A DNA stretch of 64,000 bases from Monocercomonoides exilis (taxonomy: Eukaryota > Preaxostyla > Oxymonadida > Polymastigidae). Within the stretch, counting starts at the first letter, position 1. The number at the start of each line of letters is the position of its first letter. The notes below the pieces were generated by a model, which was given only the letters and a program-made list of their open reading frames with translations, did not search any database and was not told the DNA's origin. The DNA is taken from assembly GCA_001643675.2 (NCBI GenBank), contig LSRY02000024.1, positions 312,001 through 376,000 of the forward strand. Direction: 5' to 3'. Positions 22,461 through 32,999 of the stretch are shown here, one piece after another. The translations under genes and the position numbers were made by a program.

Positions 22461-25400
22461 TCATCCTGCTTTTATAATTCTCTTTATCCATTTCTTCACT
22501 TTCGCCAAACTCGGTCTGTCATTTGGCTCATCTGCCCACATGCTCTCGATCAGCTCAGCCAGATCTTCTCCTTCAATTCCTTCGATCAGCGGCCGCACCC
22601 CATCTCTCATCATTTCATGCGCTCCTTCTGCATCACATTCACTCAATGGCACTTCGCCCGTTGTCGTTTCCAACAGCATCAGTCCAAGTGTGAAAACAAC
22701 TGCCTTTTCGATTCCATCATCTTCATTTCCCGCTTCTGGTGCACTCCATCTCTTCATTTCTTCCTTCTGCTTTTCATCCTCTAATTCCTCTGCCAAAACA
22801 AATATTTCATTATTTCCTTCCTCAACAAAGATTGTATATGGACACAGCTGCCTCCCCATCATTCCCACCCTCTCGTCTCCAACTGATATCAAATGCTCAA
22901 ACAGCTCTGCCACAGCCAGCACCACCTCTTTCCCATCAATCACATCCATCGCTCTTGTGCCCAGTGTGAAATCCCCCTCAACTGAGTGAATCACTGAATG
23001 CAATGTTTTCAGGTTCTTTTTCTCCTTTTCTCGGAATGGCTTCTTTGCCGATATAACTTTCAATGAGTGTGATCGAGATATTCTTGAAACAGAAACAGAA
23101 ACATCCTCAGATCTTGGAGGAGGAAACCCAAAAACCAACAAATCATTTTCATTCATGATCTCATCATCATCATTGTTATCATCATCATCATCATTGCTTG
23201 TTGTTGGAGATTCAGATGAGTATTCTTCATCCTCGATCAATAACGGAATTTGGCTCGTCATCCCTTCCAGCAAAGTCGATGGCATCTCGATCATCTCAAA
23301 ACTTTCTCCTCTCTTTTCTCCGCTCTTCTCTCGCTTATTTATCGTTGTTCCCTCTTTATATCCCATTTCCTCCATTTCCTCCATTTTCTCAATTTTCTCA
23401 ATTTTCTCAATCACTTCGCTCAGCTTCTTTCGATGAATCACAACTGACACAACAAATACAAATACAAATATCAAAAACAGTGCTGCCATTATAACAAAAA
23501 CAATCACACTCCATTCATTGTTTCTTCCTCCTTTATTCATATTCCCATCTCCTTTTGATTCAGACTCACTCTTATTCACCACCACAATTCCATTCGAACA
23601 AGATGTTTTTCCTTTTCCAAACACAACGCACACACTCACTTCTGTTTTCTTCTCCATCTCTTTCAACACTTCAGATGAGATAACCGAATGCACCTCGCTT
23701 TCTGATGTATACCCATCTTCTGCAATCATGTTCGTGTGAGAAAGCTCAACATCTCCATCCTTCATGCTTATTTTCACCGACAGATTGCATGGAAGAAGCA
23801 ACTTCCCATGAATGATCAGTTCCATTTCTCCTGTTGACTGAGTTGTGTTCTTCACTTCTTCCAGAACTGGGATGAAAAATGATGATCCTCTTTCTGAAGC
23901 TATCCCTCCCAATTGACATCCCTCATCCAATATCCACAATGAAGAATTGTCCTTCCATCCATCTCCTCCTTTCACGCTCACAACACTCAATTCCCCATTC
24001 CCTGTGCAGATCGCATTCCTTCGAGCTGATGGATATCCCTCAACAGATGGATTGTTGTTCTCAAATTTGCTGTTTTCAATCTTCACACTCCCTCCACTCA
24101 TCCATAGCCCACCTGCCTTGCTGTTTCTGATTGTTGTTTCCCTCATCTCCACAATGCTGTTTTCAACATCAACCAATGACCCACTCCATTTACATAATCC
24201 CTCTTCTTTCATTCTTTCAACTTCTTTATTGAAAATTTCATCTTTTATTTCTCCATCAAATACACATGCTTCAACCCTCACATTCTTGGAATTCCTGATC
24301 TGCATCATGCTTCCCTTATCGACCGAATTCACACATTTCCAAAATGAGCTGTTCAACACACTCACTTCTGGATCGGTATCAGCCATTGCAATCACACATC
24401 TTTCTGACACGAGAGTTACATTCTCAATCATCATTTCTTTCATCTCCACTTTCGCTTTTCCCCTAACACTCACAACATCTCCCTCGGATTCTATATTCGA
24501 TATTCTTGTTTCAAGCAATGTCACGTTCGATTCTTTGTTGAATAAAAGCACCGATCTTGCAGAATGAATATCTCTTATTATTGTTTCCGATATCCTCAGC
24601 TCTCCACTTTCCACATTCACCATTGAACTGTTCAACTTCAGTTTATCAGAAGAAAAGAAGAATTCACATTTTTTGATTTCCATTGTTCCGTTCTTAACTT
24701 TCAAAAGGCAATTGTGAGTTGATTCAAATGTATCTTCAAGCTGGAATGAGCATCTCTCAATTGAGCTTTTATTTATTAACTCCATGATGCAATCCTTCTC
24801 TGCTGATTTCTCAATCTTAGATTTCAACCGAACAATCCCCTGTGTCTTTTTCAATGAATTCACAACCAGATCTCCAATCACACACTCATTCCTCACAAAC
24901 CCTTCTCCATCAATTAGAATCGCATTCATCAACCCTTCCTGAATGTGATCAGCCCCAATGTTGATGCTGGAACAAGGGTTGCTCTGTGCCCCACACCCCC
25001 TCCCATCACTCCCTCTCCCACTCACAAACACCTGTGCCGAATAATAGAATGTGATTAGCGGAATCAGATTAATTTCTGTCTCGCTCTCAATATCCCTCCC
25101 ACAGATGGAGTTGTTTGAGTTCAACGACTCCTGAGTGTAGTTCAACGCAAACAGCGATTCATTGATCTGATCTGCAATTGAGTGACATCTGACAAATATA
25201 TCTTTTCCCACATGTGCCTCATTCATTGCAAACAGGATATTCACAATCTTGAAATTCAGAGATGGAATTTGATTATCTTCTGCACAATTCGCATTCGAGT
25301 CTGCTCCATCAATAAACAGTCCTCCTCCTCGCCCTGTTTCAGTCGAGCATTTGCACATCGAAAATGAGCTGTCATTCACTTTCAAAGCTGATTCTCCACT

Positions 25401-28400
25401 CTTCAGCACCACTTTCATTCCTCCTCCTTCAGTGCTCAAATCGCTCCTGCATATGGACATTGTGCAGTCTTCAATCGTGCAATCTATCGCATTCTCAAAC
25501 GATCCCAATTCAATAACGTTTGCACTGCTTCCTTCGTTCTTGATGGTTTCAAACGAACAGTACACAACTTTCAACACAGGCTTGTTTTCATTCAAATGAA
25601 TATTTTCCTTTTCATTCATCAGGTTTTCCTCTTCCGTCATCGAAATCAGACTATTTTCTTTCAAAGTGGCTGATGAAATGTTCACATTCCGAATCGTCAC
25701 CTGGCTCGCACTTGGACTGAATGCAATGAATCCTTTCAATTCATTGATCTTATTCAACGTGCAGCTCTGAATTGCTGCGCTCCCTCCGTTCACTTTTATC
25801 ACGCAATATGCAAAACTTTCAACCGTCCCACTCGATGACCCAAATGAGCAGTCTGTGACTGACAATACTGTATTTGTTCCTGACGATTCAATAAAAATTG
25901 CATGATTGCTGGTAATTCTGGGTTTGGTAAATGATAAATTGAAAAATGACAGACTCACATTCGATGATATCATTGCACCACTGCTGACAGCATTTCCGTC
26001 TTCATCAGTAATTGTCACGCTTGTCCCTTTCTTTGTTCCTTTTATCGCAACTGCTGGTGCTTCTGAATCTGGCAAAGTTGGCAACGAAGACAAGAATGAT
26101 ATGGAATGGCTCAGCAACCCTGAATCCCCAATGCTGATCTGGGATTCGCCTTTTCCAAGTGGCTCATATCTCAGTGATATCAAGTGCTCAATTGATGAAC
26201 ATGGTGCTTCGGAATACCCACACCCACTGAAGTCTCCTCCTTTCTCTCTCGAAACAAACCCATCCCCGCTCCAGTTTCTCCACAAATACACAACCAATGG
26301 AATCGCATATCCCTCCTCTCCTGTTGTCATCCTCTCCCAGCCACACAACTCATCCAACGATCTCAACTCCTCTGAACTCATCTCCCATTTCAAGTGCTCC
26401 TTCTTCACAATCTCTCTCATATCCCATCCAGATATAAACACATTCTTCCCTTTCCATGCACTGCACCCAACAAATGTCATTTCTTCCATCACAAATGATC
26501 CAATTGTATTTGCCAGCTTTATAAACATCCCTCCTCCAATTCCTCTTCCCTCATCTTCTCTATCTGCTGTTGGCACTTCACATTCAGACAAAATCACATT
26601 TTTCATCTCCAACCTTCCTCTGTCCCCAACTGATATCATCATTCCTCCTCCTCTTCCTTCACTTCTCCCTGAACCCTTTGCCTCACACCCATCAATCACA
26701 CAACTCCCATTCACAACAACATTCCCTTCCCCTTTCACAACAACACTCATCCCTCCCCCTCTTCCACAAACGCAGCTGCACCTCTTAACAGCACACGTCT
26801 CAATCACAATTATCCCATTCCTTCCTTCCCCTCTTTCTGCTCCAACCACTCCACTCACCCATCCCCCATCTCCATTTCTCTTCTCAATGTTGTTGATATC
26901 GCATCCACAAAACACAACTGATTCCACCCCTTCAACAAGCTCAATCAACGAATGTTCAGAAAATATCAAACTTTCTCTGATAGACAATCGCTCCACTTTC
27001 ATTTCCCTCCCAATCACCTTCACAAAACTGTATCCAATCAATTGGCCAAAGGCACTATCTGGCGAACAAACAACTGAACAGTCTGCGAGAGTGAAGAGTG
27101 AGGAGTTGGAAGAAATCAGAGATGGTGCACCAGACAGAGCAGACGGAATGCTAAATCTGATGTTTCTTATCGAACATTTGCTCTGGATATCAATCAAGAA
27201 AAAAGAATGAAAATTCTCTGGTGCTTTCACACCAACTTCCATCCCTTTTGTGGCACATGAGATCTCCCATTCACAGCCATCTCTCATGGCAACCTCTTCC
27301 ACAAGCTCAAATCCAATATCCAGCTCAATCTTCTTGTTTGTATCTGAAAATCGCACCTGTGCAGTGTAGGTGATGGTGGCACACGGATAATAGTCAAACC
27401 CACAGAACCACGAGTCGTATCCACCCAGCCCATCTTTCATCTTCCCCACATGTGCTGCATCTGGATATCTGTCCAAATACACATTCAGTGGGAGCAGCCC
27501 CATTGTTGTGTCACTCCGATCATATCCCACAATCTCATTGTATTTCGAATTGTCATGTTGGACATCCAGCTTTTCTGTTGTTATTGCCCAGTTCACTGAA
27601 TTGCTCCCATTCACAAACAGAGAGTTCCCTCCCAATGCCGCAGTGCATCCTGCAAAATCCACAGAAACAATTGAGAAGTCTTCCGAGCCATAAGCCAGAT
27701 GCAGCATCATCCCCCCTCCATATCCACTGCTCCTGCATCTGTACAATTTTGCTGTTCCTCCTGTGTGCAACGATGAAGCTCCAACTCGCAGCTTGCTTGA
27801 ATCTGTTTCCAATTCCATCTTCATCCCACCCCCATTTCCATCCTCGCACACACATCCTTCCATCGTTGCATTCCACACAGCAAATGTCTCTCTTTTTTCC
27901 ACTGTCTTTGCCACCACCACCCCATCTCCGCCTGTCAGCTTCACATTCCGAACTGTCACATTCGCCAGAATGCTCTCTCTCGATGCTGTGGCTTTCAGAA
28001 ACTGCGTGGATGAAGACAATGAAGAGGATGAAAAAGATGAAGAGGATGAAAAAGATGATGACAGATCAGGCTCAGTGAACAAGGATTTTGAGATTTTCAT
28101 ATCCTTGATCTCCACGTCAGCCATCGAAAGCTGCGACAGCGGCACCTCAAATACTGACGAAGACATCACATTGTCTCCTGTTTTACTCGTGGTGATCACA
28201 ACATCCTCCAGCGAGATAAACCCATCTCCATCAGACACCACAACCACACTCGGCGAAGAAGGATTTGCATTTGAGTTGCAATCAACCTTCAACTGACTCA
28301 TTCCCAAATGACCTGTTGTAACACTGAACAGTGCTCCTGGTGATGATGATGATGAAATGGTTTTCATTCCAATCGCACTTAATCCCCTTCCTTTTCCAAT

Positions 28401-30431
28401 GATTGAAATCTTCTTTTCCCCAATCTCAATTGTTGTTTTCTCGCTTGTGTGATCTCCTTCCATCAAAATGACTTTCAGCTTGATTTCCAGAAAATAATTG
28501 TCTGCAACAAATCCGATTGTCTTGCAAGGCCTTGCCATTCTTATTCCACACCACTTATCTGAGTCGTCTCCAGCTACTCCAACAAATTGGTCTTTCACCC
28601 CCTCCTTCAGCCAATCCTTCTTTTGTATTTCTGGATGGCTACCTGTCAAACAGCACACTCGATATTCATCCGTATTTGTGGTGTAACATTCATGAAACCG
28701 ATTATTAGATGAGAAGAGATTGTAATAATCTTCTATAAACACATCATGTCCATATGGTGTGGAATTAGTGCATATGCATTCATGGAAAAAAAGAAAATAA
28801 AAAAATAAAGAATCGTTTTGAGCGATCAAATGATGCGGACACAAGCACAATCCTCCACCATATGAAGTTGCTGAACATGAAAAAAACAGAATGCTCCTCA
28901 TTTTGAATGTTGTTGGAATATCATCGCAAAACACACCACCACCTGTTCTATCCATCAGCGAGCATGAAGAGAAATTGCACTCAAATATGCATGCACTCTC
29001 TCCTTCTCCCTTTTCTTCTCCAATGCATCCTCTTTCGGGAGCATAGGAATAAACAAGACGAAGACCTCCTCCCGCTCTATCAGCTTTGCAATTCTGAAAG
29101 TCACATCCACTGATCCTAACACATGTTGAAATCGATATAATGAACATTCCACCCCCATATCCATTTTTGCAAATGCAACAATTAAAAGTGCTGCTTTCAA
29201 TAGTTGCTGTTTTGATTGAATAACATTCTATCCCCCCACCACAAAAAAATGAGGAGCAGTTGTTGAACACACAATGAGAAACAGACACAGAGGCATTTGA
29301 TTGTCCGTATATGAAAATAGCACCACCGTTCGAAGTGCCATCAGAATATGAATAGCCGTTTCCTGATGCATACGATCCGTTCCATACGCACCAAAGGAAT
29401 GAATTTGTTCCATTATCTGTTGTGTTTTTTCTCCCTGGCCTTAATGGTGCCTCTGCAGTTCCAGTGAAATTAGCATTTCTTGTCCGACAGCATCCAATGA
29501 ATGAGGTGTTCGATGCAGTTAAGGAAGCCAAAGGGTAATTGAGGGAAGGAACAATTCCGCCATCATACACATCGCAAACAGATGTGAATGAGCAGCTGCT
29601 CATCAAACATGAGGTTTGGGATGAGGAAGTGGTTGAAGGTGAACATGCATCATTTGCTGTTGAAATGTTGAAAAATGTCAAATGAGAGAGGGATATAAAG
29701 GGTGTTGAAGGTGATGAGAGGAATGGGATTGATGAGACACAAAAAGATGAGAAGTGTGATTCGCTCACTGAAATACTCCCTTCTCCTTCATCGCTCCCTC
29801 CAAACAGCCTTCCAGAATATATCTCTCCCCATCTTCCCCACCCCTTCAATGTGATATTCGTTAATATCCCAATACACCCACAAAGATCAAATGCCCCTGC
29901 CTCATTGCCCTTCCCCATCCCCACAACACACCCCCTCACCACAACCACGCTTCCCCTCCTTCCGTGCACCACACTCCCACACTCACCCCCAGCCAGCCCA
30001 ATCTCCTTCAACTCAACGGATGAGTTTGATGCACAAATGCATCCCTCAATCTTGCTTTTTATATGATCTTTTAACATTTCTTTAAAAAGGTGCATCCGAT
30101 AATTACTTGATATTTCTGGTTCAAAAGTCCGATAATATCTTTTGTTTTCCTTCACATCATGCTGCAAATTGTGTTTTTCGTATTTTCCTTCAATTTCAGT
30201 GTTTCCAACTCTGATGCTCGGTTGGAAAGTGTTCATGTATTGCAATAAATTATTATAATACACTTTATGCTCTGATGAATTTTTAAGACAACTGTGCACC
30301 AGAGGATGAACAAATATTTTCTCGTTTTCGCACTCTTCATCGTGTTGTTGTTCGATGAAATGTTCGGTTGACTGGGAATCACCGATATAAGTGTATGCAA
30401 GAACTGTAAAAAGAATAACTGTTGATCGCAT
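22461..30431 (-). CDS. Giant beta-helix surface protein with one membrane span and pseudokinase tail (2,656 aa)
   Basis: Single uninterrupted 2,656-codon frame ending in TGA. The N-terminus is a signal peptide (STVILFTVLAYTYIG). The ectodomain is Ser/Gly/Cys-rich with many short beta-helix-like units (GGGxx, 'sSFxnC' patterns such as SVSHCVFNNCSSFFCGGGI). A motif C-G-x(5-6)-P-C-x-[ST]-I recurs at residues about 626 (WCGIRMARPCKTI), 1008 (FCGFDYYPCATI), 1402 (GCGYSEAPCSSI) and 1813 (GCGAQSNPCSSI), marking modules of about 380-410 residues. A transmembrane segment (VIVFVIMAALFLIFVFVFVV, about residue 2315) is followed by an acidic region. The last ~210 residues resemble a kinase C-lobe: RWSAPEAG, VVFTLGLMLLETTTGEVPL and MWADEPNDRPSLAKV. 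No HRD or DFG is visible, so I call it a pseudokinase. This architecture is a large family in oxymonads; ligand and signalling role are unknown. Confidence 0.9.
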   Translation of the reverse strand: MRSTVILFTVLAYTYIGDSQSTEHFIEQQHDEECENEKIFVHPLVHSCLKNSSEHKVYYNNLLQYMNTFQPSIRVGNTEIEGKYEKHNLQHDVKENKRYYRTFEPEISSNYRMHLFKEMLKDHIKSKIEGCICASNSSVELKEIGLAGGECGSVVHGRRGSVVVVRGCVVGMGKGNEAGAFDLCGCIGILTNITLKGWGRWGEIYSGRLFGGSDEGEGSISVSESHFSSFCVSSIPFLSSPSTPFISLSHLTFFNISTANDACSPSTTSSSQTSCLMSSCSFTSVCDVYDGGIVPSLNYPLASLTASNTSFIGCCRTRNANFTGTAEAPLRPGRKNTTDNGTNSFLWCVWNGSYASGNGYSYSDGTSNGGAIFIYGQSNASVSVSHCVFNNCSSFFCGGGIECYSIKTATIESSTFNCCICKNGYGGGMFIISISTCVRISGCDFQNCKADRAGGGLRLVYSYAPERGCIGEEKGEGESACIFECNFSSCSLMDRTGGGVFCDDIPTTFKMRSILFFSCSATSYGGGLCLCPHHLIAQNDSLFFYFLFFHECICTNSTPYGHDVFIEDYYNLFSSNNRFHECYTTNTDEYRVCCLTGSHPEIQKKDWLKEGVKDQFVGVAGDDSDKWCGIRMARPCKTIGFVADNYFLEIKLKVILMEGDHTSEKTTIEIGEKKISIIGKGRGLSAIGMKTISSSSSPGALFSVTTGHLGMSQLKVDCNSNANPSSPSVVVVSDGDGFISLEDVVITTSKTGDNVMSSSVFEVPLSQLSMADVEIKDMKISKSLFTEPDLSSSFSSSSSFSSSSLSSSTQFLKATASRESILANVTVRNVKLTGGDGVVVAKTVEKRETFAVWNATMEGCVCEDGNGGGMKMELETDSSKLRVGASSLHTGGTAKLYRCRSSGYGGGMMLHLAYGSEDFSIVSVDFAGCTAALGGNSLFVNGSNSVNWAITTEKLDVQHDNSKYNEIVGYDRSDTTMGLLPLNVYLDRYPDAAHVGKMKDGLGGYDSWFCGFDYYPCATITYTAQVRFSDTNKKIELDIGFELVEEVAMRDGCEWEISCATKGMEVGVKAPENFHSFFLIDIQSKCSIRNIRFSIPSALSGAPSLISSNSSLFTLADCSVVCSPDSAFGQLIGYSFVKVIGREMKVERLSIRESLIFSEHSLIELVEGVESVVFCGCDINNIEKRNGDGGWVSGVVGAERGEGRNGIIVIETCAVKRCSCVCGRGGGMSVVVKGEGNVVVNGSCVIDGCEAKGSGRSEGRGGGMMISVGDRGRLEMKNVILSECEVPTADREDEGRGIGGGMFIKLANTIGSFVMEEMTFVGCSAWKGKNVFISGWDMREIVKKEHLKWEMSSEELRSLDELCGWERMTTGEEGYAIPLVVYLWRNWSGDGFVSREKGGDFSGCGYSEAPCSSIEHLISLRYEPLGKGESQISIGDSGLLSHSISFLSSLPTLPDSEAPAVAIKGTKKGTSVTITDEDGNAVSSGAMISSNVSLSFFNLSFTKPRITSNHAIFIESSGTNTVLSVTDCSFGSSSGTVESFAYCVIKVNGGSAAIQSCTLNKINELKGFIAFSPSASQVTIRNVNISSATLKENSLISMTEEENLMNEKENIHLNENKPVLKVVYCSFETIKNEGSSANVIELGSFENAIDCTIEDCTMSICRSDLSTEGGGMKVVLKSGESALKVNDSSFSMCKCSTETGRGGGLFIDGADSNANCAEDNQIPSLNFKIVNILFAMNEAHVGKDIFVRCHSIADQINESLFALNYTQESLNSNNSICGRDIESETEINLIPLITFYYSAQVFVSGRGSDGRGCGAQSNPCSSINIGADHIQEGLMNAILIDGEGFVRNECVIGDLVVNSLKKTQGIVRLKSKIEKSAEKDCIMELINKSSIERCSFQLEDTFESTHNCLLKVKNGTMEIKKCEFFFSSDKLKLNSSMVNVESGELRISETIIRDIHSARSVLLFNKESNVTLLETRISNIESEGDVVSVRGKAKVEMKEMMIENVTLVSERCVIAMADTDPEVSVLNSSFWKCVNSVDKGSMMQIRNSKNVRVEACVFDGEIKDEIFNKEVERMKEEGLCKWSGSLVDVENSIVEMRETTIRNSKAGGLWMSGGSVKIENSKFENNNPSVEGYPSARRNAICTGNGELSVVSVKGGDGWKDNSSLWILDEGCQLGGIASERGSSFFIPVLEEVKNTTQSTGEMELIIHGKLLLPCNLSVKISMKDGDVELSHTNMIAEDGYTSESEVHSVISSEVLKEMEKKTEVSVCVVFGKGKTSCSNGIVVVNKSESESKGDGNMNKGGRNNEWSVIVFVIMAALFLIFVFVFVVSVVIHRKKLSEVIEKIEKIEKMEEMEEMGYKEGTTINKREKSGEKRGESFEMIEMPSTLLEGMTSQIPLLIEDEEYSSESPTTSNDDDDDNNDDDEIMNENDLLVFGFPPPRSEDVSVSVSRISRSHSLKVISAKKPFREKEKKNLKTLHSVIHSVEGDFTLGTRAMDVIDGKEVVLAVAELFEHLISVGDERVGMMGRQLCPYTIFVEEGNNEIFVLAEELEDEKQKEEMKRWSAPEAGNEDDGIEKAVVFTLGLMLLETTTGEVPLSECDAEGAHEMMRDGVRPLIEGIEGEDLAELIESMWADEPNDRPSLAKVKKWIKRIIKAG

Positions 30432-31241
30432 CTCTAACGCTTAATCAATGAAACGAAGAAAAGTTGTTTTTGAGCATTTATTAAGGGCTACAATCAAAAA
30501 AAAATATTCAAATTTCAGAAATTCTTAAAAAACAATAACAGTTTGTGCTATTATAATATATAAGAAAAACATTTTTATTTCAAACAACATGTTTGAGATT
30601 TAGAAATACAAAATTGTTTGTTATTTTGATAAATCTTTAAAAATCTTCTAAATATCACAATCATCCCAAAAAATTTCCAAACGCTCTCAAACAAATTAAT
30701 TTATTTTTAATTATTCTGGAAAAGCAAGGAAATTTTGAATCAATTCTTGTGTGCATGGTGGAAAAGGGTTTTTGAGAAATAACAAAGTGATGGTGAATCT
30801 GTTTTTTTCAGTTGAAGACAAATTTTCATTTTGAGTGCAAAACTTCTCATTCAAAATCACATTTGGTGAGCTTCTTCAGAAATATTATTTTTTGTTAAAG
30901 CGTGCGTGAAACAAAAATCACACAACATTCATTATTCACAGAGAAGGATAACAAAATCATAACTGCAAAGCAGAACACAAAATATTGAATACAAAAGTTT
31001 CGATTGGGAAAATAAAAACAAGAACAAAAGCAAAAACAATTTCAACAGAAATCAACTCAAAAAGATTCCACCTGCTAATTCATAAAACATGAACCACAAA
31101 TTCACAATTCAAAAAATAAAAAATACATTTCCATGATAAAAATCTCAATCAAAAGAAGTCGTTTCAACTTTTATCAAAAAATGAAAACAAAAAAGAAAAA
31201 GGAAAAAGAAAAGAAAGCATTCGATAACAGATTCTCTCGCT
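30432..31241. other. 5' intergenic region of the giant surface gene
   Basis: A+T-rich 800 bp with no ORF, repeat or recognisable regulatory motif. Confidence 0.5.
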
Positions 31242-31310
31242 TTGTTTGGATTCAGCCAAAAGGAAGAAATGTGGAAGAAGAGAATAAATGTGGTTGAGTG
31301 TTGTTGGGAG

Positions 31311-32205
31311 GAGAAGGAGGAGAAGGAAGAGAGGGAGGAGAAGGAGGCTTCAAAGTTGGCACAGAAAGGTCTGAAGAATGGCTGGCTGGAGGCACAATGT
31401 AGTATGTTGGTATCGACGAATCAAAAGAACTCTGCGACGAAGAGAAGAATATCGAAGGCGATGAAGAAGAAGAAAAAGAGGAAGAAAAAGAAGAAGGGGT
31501 TGATGAAGAAGAAGAAGAAGAAGAAGAAGTACGAAAACATGAAGAAGGAAAAGTTAATGAAGATAATGATTTGATAATTGAAGCAAACAAAGTGGAGCAG
31601 CTGAAGAAGAAAGGAATATTCATGTTTCTGTGCTTGAAGGATATGACTCTTCGGAATATGTGCTTGGAAAGCAACAAAATTCAACGAGATTGCGGATGAG
31701 GAAGATAAACCCTGATGAAAACTAATTGAATGAGTTGGCTGTGCTTCAACAGCGAAGAGGAGGAAGACGGATGGAAAGGTTGGCATTCATTCGTCAATGC
31801 TCGTGCAGTGGGTGAATGGACTTCTGGAATGCATTCTTTGATACCCAAGGCACAAAATTCAATGGGTCATGCACTGACATAGAAGCTGAGCGAAATAATG
31901 ACTTTGTTGTAAAACAAATGAAGAAAACAAAAACCATCAAATCCCCTTTCATCGGCTGTGGCTTCGAAGAAAGCAAACTTCGAATGATAATCACATTGCT
32001 TGCTCAAAATGGCTGTCCTTTCGAAGAATGAAATCCAGATGCGATTGGACAGAATGCTGTTTGATTGCCAACAAATATTTGATAATTGGATGTCTCGTAG
32101 TTGGAGTTTCTCCACTTTTTCGAAGCAAAAGCAAAATCAGAAATAGAATTTCATCGCTTCCATGTCTGTCTGGCACAGTCTGAGAAACAGGAAAACCTTA
32201 TAAAT
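31311..32205 (+). pseudogene. Unrecognised Glu-rich decayed gene
   Basis: A plus-strand frame from about 31345 reads GGFKVGTERSEEWLAGGTM, then one TAG, then YVGIDESKELCDEEKN. A long Glu tract follows, and then NDLIIEANKVEQLKKKGIFM and NMCLESNKIQRDCG before TGA near 31700. Further pieces follow in other frames: MDFWNAFFDTQGTKFNGSCT at 31816, and NEIQMRLDRMLFDCQQIFDN near 32030. This looks like a protein-coding gene broken by several stops and shifts. No family was recognised. The Ser-rich ORF on the opposite strand (31252-31677) is the shadow of the Glu tract. Confidence 0.35.
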
Positions 32206-32408
32206 AAAATTGATATTTTTGGGTTTTCCTTTTTTTCGTTGAATTCTTGCCTTTTTTTGTGATTAATATCCTTCCCCTTGGTTGGCAAGCAACTTTCCTG
32301 CACAAAAATACCGCAGACAGCTTCATTGCCTTATGTTCCTAAATTCTATATAATTTTGTGCAGATTTTGGCCTTCACAGAATTCCATCCATAAATCTTCA
32401 TTCAAATC

Positions 32409-32855
32409 ATGAAAAATCAAACTTGCCTTTATCTTTTATTCCAATCGAAAATTATAAAAATCATGTATCTTGCACACATTCCTTCATTTCCCAATTGCCA
32501 TATAACAATCTGCTCCATTCCCATATTTATGCACTGTAAAGCGGAAATTGGCCATTTTAACAATAACTCATATTCCTGGGCTTTGGAAAGGTCACAATTG
32601 GAAATATCTTCGCTACCAATAGAACAATATAAAATACACATATACAGATGCCTTTATTCAAAAAATAACATGATGCATTTTCTTGTTCATCAAATTTTCA
32701 AAAATTGTCTGACAGAATTCCATATTATTGCATCTCCATCATTTCCAGCTGTCATCATAGGAAATGATATTTCAAATTCAATAGGTAATGTTCATTCACG
32801 TATTCTCGATCTATGGATAAATATTTCATTTCAAAGAAAACTATTCGATCATTGA
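32409..32855 (+). other. Open frame of 148 codons, coding status unclear
   Basis: An ATG-to-stop frame in otherwise non-coding DNA. The composition (Ile, His, Asn, Ser, Phe) is what A+T-rich random sequence gives, and no motif, signal peptide or homology to other local genes is visible. Recorded only because it is long for this base composition. Confidence 0.15.
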
Positions 32856-32999
32856 ATCCATAACAACAATCATTGAAATACAAAACCTTTTTAATCTTTT
32901 AATAACCAACAAAAAATACAAATGCATAGAATGACAGTGTGAACGCTCATATGAATATGACAATTTTGAGATTTAATTATTCGCCAATTTCATCTATCC

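Noticed and set aside
25906-27210. 434-codon plus-strand ORF inside the giant surface gene
   Set aside because: It is antisense to a Ser/Glu-rich coding sequence, which creates long open shadows; the minus frame has the signal peptide, span and kinase-like motifs.
31252-31677. Ser/Pro-rich minus-strand protein
   Set aside because: The plus strand reads as a Glu-rich protein with flanking normal sequence; the minus ORF is its complement.
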